The translations under genes and the position numbers were made by a program. This document shows, in pieces, positions 59,492 through 64,000 of a stretch of 64,000 nucleotides of DNA. This stretch comes from Rothia sp. SD9660Na (GTDB lineage: Bacteria > Actinomycetota > Actinomycetes > Actinomycetales > Micrococcaceae), in assembly GCF_030064065.1 (NCBI RefSeq), contig NZ_CP125946.1:1984001-2048000 (forward strand), read 5' to 3'. Position 1 is the stretch's first letter. Every line of letters starts with the position of its first letter. Below the pieces are notes generated by a model. That model had not been told where the DNA came from. It made no database searches and worked only from the letters and a program-made list of their open reading frames with translations.

Positions 59492-60505
59492 TTAGGCATA
59501 CCCTTTCGGGGCGTAAGCTGCCCGAACGGTCTGGATAAAGTGCTCAAAAAATTCAGGAGCCAGGGCGCTGGTCAGGGCCTGGGCGTTCGGATCCCTCCCC
59601 CAGCGTCCTAACCAGTCGGCCACTACCTGGCCGCGGGTGAGGGTCCCGGCCAGCTCAACATCGAGCGTCACCGGTGTCCCCTCCCCCAGCGGGATGTGGG
59701 GCTGGCCGTTCGCAGCAAGGGCACGGTTAACAGCCAGGGCTGTCACGAAGGGGTCGTGCACGTGGGCAATGAAACCCAGCTTGTCCCATTCATGAAATTC
59801 CATGTAAAACTGCAGGGCGCCGTCTAAAGCAGTAAAGAGTTCTCCCCCACCGGCCAGGAGGCGCTCTCGTAGCTGCGGGGTCATGACAGCCTGCTCGGTG
59901 GTATCCAGCGGGCAGAGCAGCGGCGCATAGGGCAAGTCGAGACCGGGGTGGCTGTAGGCTGCCAAGACCTCGTGCAGGCCCTCGGGGTCAGAGTGGACGT
60001 TCCACTCGGTGGTGGGCATGGTGTTGCCCCGGTGGTTGAGCGCCCCACCCATAATCGTCAGGCTGGCCAGGTACTGGGGCAGCTCTGGGTCACGGCGCAG
60101 GGCCAGAGCCAGGTTAGTGGAGGGCCCCAGGATGAGCCCGTGCAACTTCCCGGGGAAGTGGCGGGCTGTTTCTATCCAGAGGGCGGCGCCCTCACCGTAG
60201 GCTCTACCGGTTGGTTCCTTCTGCCCGGGGAGCAGGCCGTATCCCGTACCCAGCGGGCCGTGGGTTTCTTCAGTGGTGGTGAGTGGCTGCGCTAATGGAT
60301 TCTCAGCCCCTAGAGTCCAAGGGGTGCCCTGCCCGCCGAGCAGGTCCAGCAAACCCCGCACGTTGCGTCCTACCTGCTCGGTGCTCACATTGCCACCAGT
60401 GGCCACAAGACCTTCAACCGCAACCTGCGGGTGGGCAAAGGCGTAGGTGAGAGCCAGGGCATCATCAATACCGGGATCGCAGTCAATCAGAAAATGCAGG
60501 GTCAT
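59492..60505 (-). CDS. Nucleoside hydrolase (IUNH family)
   Basis: A 337-residue enzyme that hydrolyses the N-glycosidic bond of ribonucleosides. The Ca2+/ribose site is 'DCDPGIDDALAL' (Asp8, Asp10, Asp14, Asp15), and 'VAVEGLVATGGNVSTEQVGRN' (~33-50) and 'HDPFVTALAV' are conserved as in the family. It lies immediately before the ECF S component on the same strand, first in a 4-gene operon. Confidence 0.92.
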   Translation of the reverse strand: MTLHFLIDCDPGIDDALALTYAFAHPQVAVEGLVATGGNVSTEQVGRNVRGLLDLLGGQGTPWTLGAENPLAQPLTTTEETHGPLGTGYGLLPGQKEPTGRAYGEGAALWIETARHFPGKLHGLILGPSTNLALALRRDPELPQYLASLTIMGGALNHRGNTMPTTEWNVHSDPEGLHEVLAAYSHPGLDLPYAPLLCPLDTTEQAVMTPQLRERLLAGGGELFTALDGALQFYMEFHEWDKLGFIAHVHDPFVTALAVNRALAANGQPHIPLGEGTPVTLDVELAGTLTRGQVVADWLGRWGRDPNAQALTSALAPEFFEHFIQTVRAAYAPKGYA

Positions 60506-60543
60506 GGGTCCTTATGGTGCTAGCGCATTGGGTTAGGGGCATA

Positions 60544-60608
60544 GAAAAAGGGGCAGCTACCCACCTTCGTCTATGCACCGGGCATAGGTGAAGGCGTGCA
60601 GCTGCCCC
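60544..60608 (-). terminator. Long nested hairpin terminator after the DsbA-like gene
   Basis: GGGGCAGCT/AGCTGCCCC (60550-60558 with 60600-60608) encloses CCTTCGTCTATGC/GCATAGGTGAAGG, then TTTTTC on the minus strand. Confidence 0.85.
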
Positions 60609-60675
60609 TACACGCTGGGTACCAGTTTAGTACACTGCGACCAGGCTCTTCTACAGCCTGTTTACTGGGTGAACT

Positions 60676-61554
60676 TTAGGCGTTCTTCTTGGCTTCAATC
60701 TTCTGGTTGATCCAGGCGTTGAAGTCGTTGGAGTTGAAGACCTCACCGTCAGCAAAGATGGTGGGGGTGCCGCTGACACCGTTGGAGGCTGACTCCAGGG
60801 TTACAGTCTGGACGAAAGGACGCCAGGTGTTGTTAGCAACGTCGTCCTTCACATCTGCGCCGTACTTCTCAGCGATAGCAACGAGCTCTTCATTGGAGAG
60901 CCCGCCGGTGCCCTGGTGGGTGAAGATTTCCTTCTGGAAGTTCAGGAAGTCTTCGGTAGGGACCTGGTTAGCTACGGAGTAGGTTACATTGTTGGCGCGG
61001 GCCGAGTAGAAGGTGGGGCTGGAGGCGTCCCGGAAGGTCAGGTTACGGATCTCCAGGGTAATGTCACCACTGGCAACCAGGGCTGCGATGGTGTCTGCGT
61101 TTTCGGTTTCGAACTGGGCGCAGTGCACACAGTCGTAGTCCTGGAAGATAGTGAGACGGACGGGCTCACCGTTATTGTCTGCTTCTTCGGGCAGGGCAAC
61201 ACCCAGGGGCATCTTGGCTTCGGAGCCGTCAGCTGCGGTGTAGGTTGCTTCTGAGGTGCCCAGGTCATTGCTGTCGCGGCTGGCTTCGGTGCTGGTGTCC
61301 TGTTTGATACCGTCAGCGGTCAGGACGATGCCGCCGTACTGGTTAGCTGAAGAAGGCACCGGGCCTGCGTCGGCAATCTGGTTGCGGTTGCCGTTGATGA
61401 CCACGACTGCAACGATTGCTACGATGAGGGCGATGACACCGAGGACGGTGAACTGAATCCAACGGGTGGATGATTTTGAGGTTTTCTTGGCCTGCTGTGC
61501 CGCCAGCTGGCGGGCACGCTCGCGGGCGTTAGTGGAGGGGTTGCCCTTAGACAC
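60676..61554 (-). CDS. Membrane-anchored DsbA-like thioredoxin-fold protein
   Basis: A 292-residue protein with an N-terminal basic stretch, one helix (~33-53) and an extracytoplasmic thioredoxin-like domain. The active site is Cys142-Val-His-Cys145 and 'GVSGTPTIF' supplies the cis-Pro. It would introduce or rearrange disulphides in exported proteins. The start is GTG 61554. It stands next to a strong terminator and is transcribed alone. Confidence 0.92.
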   Translation of the reverse strand: MSKGNPSTNARERARQLAAQQAKKTSKSSTRWIQFTVLGVIALIVAIVAVVVINGNRNQIADAGPVPSSANQYGGIVLTADGIKQDTSTEASRDSNDLGTSEATYTAADGSEAKMPLGVALPEEADNNGEPVRLTIFQDYDCVHCAQFETENADTIAALVASGDITLEIRNLTFRDASSPTFYSARANNVTYSVANQVPTEDFLNFQKEIFTHQGTGGLSNEELVAIAEKYGADVKDDVANNTWRPFVQTVTLESASNGVSGTPTIFADGEVFNSNDFNAWINQKIEAKKNA

Positions 61555-61802
61555 AGGTGTGCCTCACTTTCGTACGTGCGTTCTTGATAGGTTCAAGCCT
61601 ACCGTGATTTGACGGGGATATCTGCCCTTCTACAGAAGCTCAAACTAGTTTCCCAGGAAATAATTAGTTTAGGTGAGGGGCAGCATGGAAAGCCCAGGTC
61701 TTTGTGCCCGGTAGGGCGCAAAAGACCGGTGATATTTTTCGATACTTAAAACAAAAAGGTCCTGGACAAACAGCCCAGGACCTTCCAATATCCCAATCAA
61801 AA

Positions 61803-61919
61803 ACCGGCAGTAACCTACTCTCCCACACCGTCACCAGTGCAGTACCATCGGCGCAAAGAGCCTTAACTTCCGGGTTCGGGATGGAACCGGGTGTTTCCCT
61901 CTCGCTATAACCACCGTAA
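61803..61919 (-). rRNA. rrf: 5S ribosomal RNA
   Basis: On the minus strand ACGGTGGTTATAGCG, CGAACCCGGAAGTTAAG, GCGCCGATGGTAC and GGGAGAGTAGG appear in the right order. Edges are approximate. It lies about 120 bp after the 23S gene. Confidence 0.95.
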
Positions 61920-62043
61920 ACCAACGATGCACCACCCCACCCACAACAAAGGAGGAGGCAGCAATAACAAACCCAACAGGGTTGTTACCTCAAAACCATA
62001 CAGTGGACACAAACAACACAAGCACACTAGTTATAAAGTGTAA

Positions 62044-64000
<1,957 letters not shown>

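Noticed and set aside
61664..61680. Second DtxR box near the 5S gene (TTTAGGTGAG)
   Set aside because: Only one half-site is present.

Overview
The window is high-GC actinobacterial DNA, most like Micrococcaceae (Rothia-type is my guess from gene content). Evidence: a dnaK-grpE-dnaJ-hspR operon with HAIR operators, DUF4235, an actinobacterial 5S/23S sequence, a DtxR-type iron box, and an S14/L33/L28 cluster without zinc motifs. No phage, transposase or CRISPR array was seen. The right end runs into an rRNA operon on the minus strand (5S, then the 3' part of 23S).

Layout. 1-9.5 kb: tail of an MFS exporter, two aldo/keto reductases, tex, a large unrecognised protein with homing-endonuclease-associated-repeat-like segments, a secreted HNH (DUF1524-type) nuclease and a CycA-like permease. 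9.6-16.6 kb: two sodium:alanine symporters flanking a Tat-exported cholesterol oxidase, a second Tat-exported protein and trmB. 16.7-22.2 kb: a flavin monooxygenase and the heat-shock operon. 22.3-26.1 kb: small membrane proteins, a low-molecular-weight phosphatase, a decayed SNF2 helicase and a P-loop kinase. 26.2-31.8 kb: a Bcr/CflA exporter, pabC and a TPP-riboswitch-controlled ykoEDC thiamine-precursor ECF transporter. 32-42.8 kb: DUF4235, a broken MFS gene, an HPr-kinase-like/PqqD-like fusion, dcd, a MauE-thioredoxin fusion, an NHL-thioredoxin protein and an amino-acid permease. 42.9-48.4 kb: a copper/haem-peroxidase operon (CopC, PCuAC, DyP, CopD-CtaG). 48.5-49.7 kb: HU and three ribosomal proteins. 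50-56.2 kb: a DtxR-controlled siderophore uptake operon. 56.4-61.6 kb: tRNA-Thr, an ECF transporter co-transcribed with a nucleoside hydrolase, and a DsbA-like protein. 61.8-64 kb: 5S and 23S rRNA.

Themes: envelope redox and metal handling (CopC/PCuAC/DyP/CtaG, three thioredoxin-fold proteins, siderophore uptake), vitamin and nucleoside salvage by ECF transporters, and amino-acid uptake.

The least explained material is non-coding. Two ~115-bp copies of a structured intergenic element (24.66 kb and 40.63 kb), whose helices differ in sequence but keep pairing, plus a partial third copy at 0.54 kb, look like a dispersed RNA or terminator family. Other structured elements lie at 28.35, 42.34, 42.47, 49.7-50.15 and 56.34 kb. 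I did not find a clear-cut new defence or biosynthetic system. The best protein-level candidates are the 5.0-7.3 kb pair, the HprK/PqqD fusion with its MauE-thioredoxin neighbour, and the nucleoside-hydrolase ECF operon.
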